Positions 63,360 to 64,000 of a DNA stretch of 64,000 bases are shown piece after piece. The number at the start of each line of letters is the position of its first letter. Positions within the stretch are counted from its first letter, which is position 1. The stretch is taken from contig JANQJS010000003.1 in the NCBI GenBank assembly GCA_028281535.1, positions 62,001 to 126,000 on the forward strand, written 5' to 3'. A program made the position numbers and the translations under genes. The notes beneath the pieces are model-generated. The model made no database searches. It saw only the letters and a program-made list of their open reading frames with translations, and was not told where the DNA came from. Source of the stretch: Sedimentisphaerales bacterium (GTDB lineage: Bacteria; Planctomycetota; Phycisphaerae; Sedimentisphaerales; SM23-30).

Positions 63360-64000
63360 ATGCGTTTTAAAGTCTTGATTTTGTCTTTGGTGGTTTTGAT
63401 GTCCAGTAATCTGTTGGCTGATGAAGTCATTTTTAAAAATGGCGAAAAGCTCATTGGTAAACTCGTACGTCTGGAAGGGGGCAAGCTCACATTCAAATCC
63501 GATATGATCGGCGAGCAAACCTTCGATGTCTCAGCTGTCAAAAACTTTACCTCTGACTCCAAAATTGACATTCACTTGCCTAATGGTGCGGTGATCGTGG
63601 ATTCTATTCAATCGGCAGGTGATGGGAAAATTAACTCTGATAGTAAGACCATCAATATCTCTGAAATAAAATCGATTAATCCGGTCAAAGTGCCACCTGT
63701 AAAATGGTCTGGTAATTTAAATGTTGGTTTTACGAGTGCTCATGGCAATACCTTTAGTCAGTCTGGTAGTTTTGGTGTAGATCTTAAAAAAGATGATACG
63801 AAAAACAAAACCGTGACAGATTTAGGTGCATTATATGTTATAGCTAGAAGTGAGGGGGGAGATGGAGAGAAAGAGACAACAGAAGAAAATGTGACAGCGA
63901 GAGGAAAAAAATCATTTTTTGTTTCTGATAAAAAGTATCATTTTGTTAGTGGAAAATTTAAGAAAGATCATATTGCCGATTTAGATCGTCGTCTAATTGG
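63360..64000 (+). CDS. DUF481/YdiY-like outer-membrane protein, N-terminal part
   Basis: The gene runs off the window end, with 213 codons visible. Start ATG 63360 with AAAGGA about 9 bases upstream. Signal peptide 1-20 (VLILSLVVLMSSNLLADE). Residues 21-110 repeat a small two-strand unit (VIFKNGEKLIGKLVRLEGGKL, then IHLPNGAVIVDSIQSAGDGKI), the periplasmic start of such proteins. After PPVKWSGNLNVGFTSAHGNT the beta-barrel-like DUF481 part begins. Outer-membrane location inferred; function of the family unclear. Confidence 0.8.
   Translation, partial: MRFKVLILSLVVLMSSNLLADEVIFKNGEKLIGKLVRLEGGKLTFKSDMIGEQTFDVSAVKNFTSDSKIDIHLPNGAVIVDSIQSAGDGKINSDSKTINISEIKSINPVKVPPVKWSGNLNVGFTSAHGNTFSQSGSFGVDLKKDDTKNKTVTDLGALYVIARSEGGDGEKETTEENVTARGKKSFFVSDKKYHFVSGKFKKDHIADLDRRLI

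Noticed and set aside
63056-63571. Minus-strand reading frames overlapping tRNA-Arg and the DUF481-like gene
   Set aside because: They run through the tRNA and antisense to a gene with RBS and signal peptide.

Overview
The window is a low-GC, gene-dense chromosomal segment of a PVC-superphylum bacterium, most likely a planctomycete near Phycisphaerae. The evidence is a combination of two PEP-CTERM proteins, dockerin-type EF-hand tails, a TIGR03790-type protein, an HzsA-related dihaem protein, a lysine-tailed histone-fold protein, six-domain ribosomal protein S1, a permeaseless regulatory PTS, and a metal permease fused to a DtxR repressor (an arrangement known from Chlamydia). No rRNA, CRISPR array, insertion sequence or prophage was seen. 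There is one tRNA, Arg(UCG).

Layout. 1-14060: end of a YyaL/DUF255 protein, a secreted SdrD_B/DUF11 protein with a cysteine-studded charged tail, a GT39-like membrane protein, an alanine-glyoxylate-type aminotransferase, a CxxC/DUF4145-like protein, a one-piece FAD/Fe-S glycolate/D-lactate-type dehydrogenase, ferritin, a metal-binding lipoprotein and a secreted four-repeat protein. 14405-25755: information and regulation genes (rpsA, a primary-type sigma factor, apt, a DUF2007-like protein, the histone), then a leftward cluster DUF502 - hpf - EIIA(Ntr-like) - HPr - EI - TIGR03936 - RNase E/G. 26124-29957: PEP-CTERM and dockerin exported proteins. 30250-45288: a sugar or sugar-acid locus. It has a xylulokinase-type kinase, a TAT-exported aldo/keto reductase and a GntR/FCD regulator on the minus strand. 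Facing them is a seven-gene plus-strand operon: SDR dehydrogenase, TRAP DctP-DctQ-DctM, then three large exported proteins sharing an unrecognised domain. 45312-50792: two exported dihaem proteins, one MauG/peroxidase-like with PASTA and dockerin domains and one HzsA-related. 51307-58588: two HD-GYP-like proteins lacking the HD histidine, an SrkA-like kinase, EttA, two GNAT acetyltransferases and a small membrane protein. 58588-62931: a Mn/Fe-type ABC transporter operon with a permease-DtxR fusion, plus a separate DtxR/MntR regulator, with matching TTAGC-N4-GCTAA palindromes. The end holds tRNA-Arg and the start of a DUF481-like outer-membrane protein.

The best candidate for an undescribed system is 34085-45288. 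Two overlapping near-consensus promoters share one palindromic operator, and they drive a FCD regulator one way and the SDR-TRAP-three-paralogue operon the other way. The three paralogues carry four copies of a motif set with invariant spacing (His-14-His, later Tyr-11-Arg). I infer exported carbohydrate-active, possibly lyase-like, enzymes whose acidic products are imported by the TRAP system and reduced by the SDR. The second notable system is the metal locus, where a YtgCR-like fusion and a stand-alone regulator retain different sets of metal ligands.
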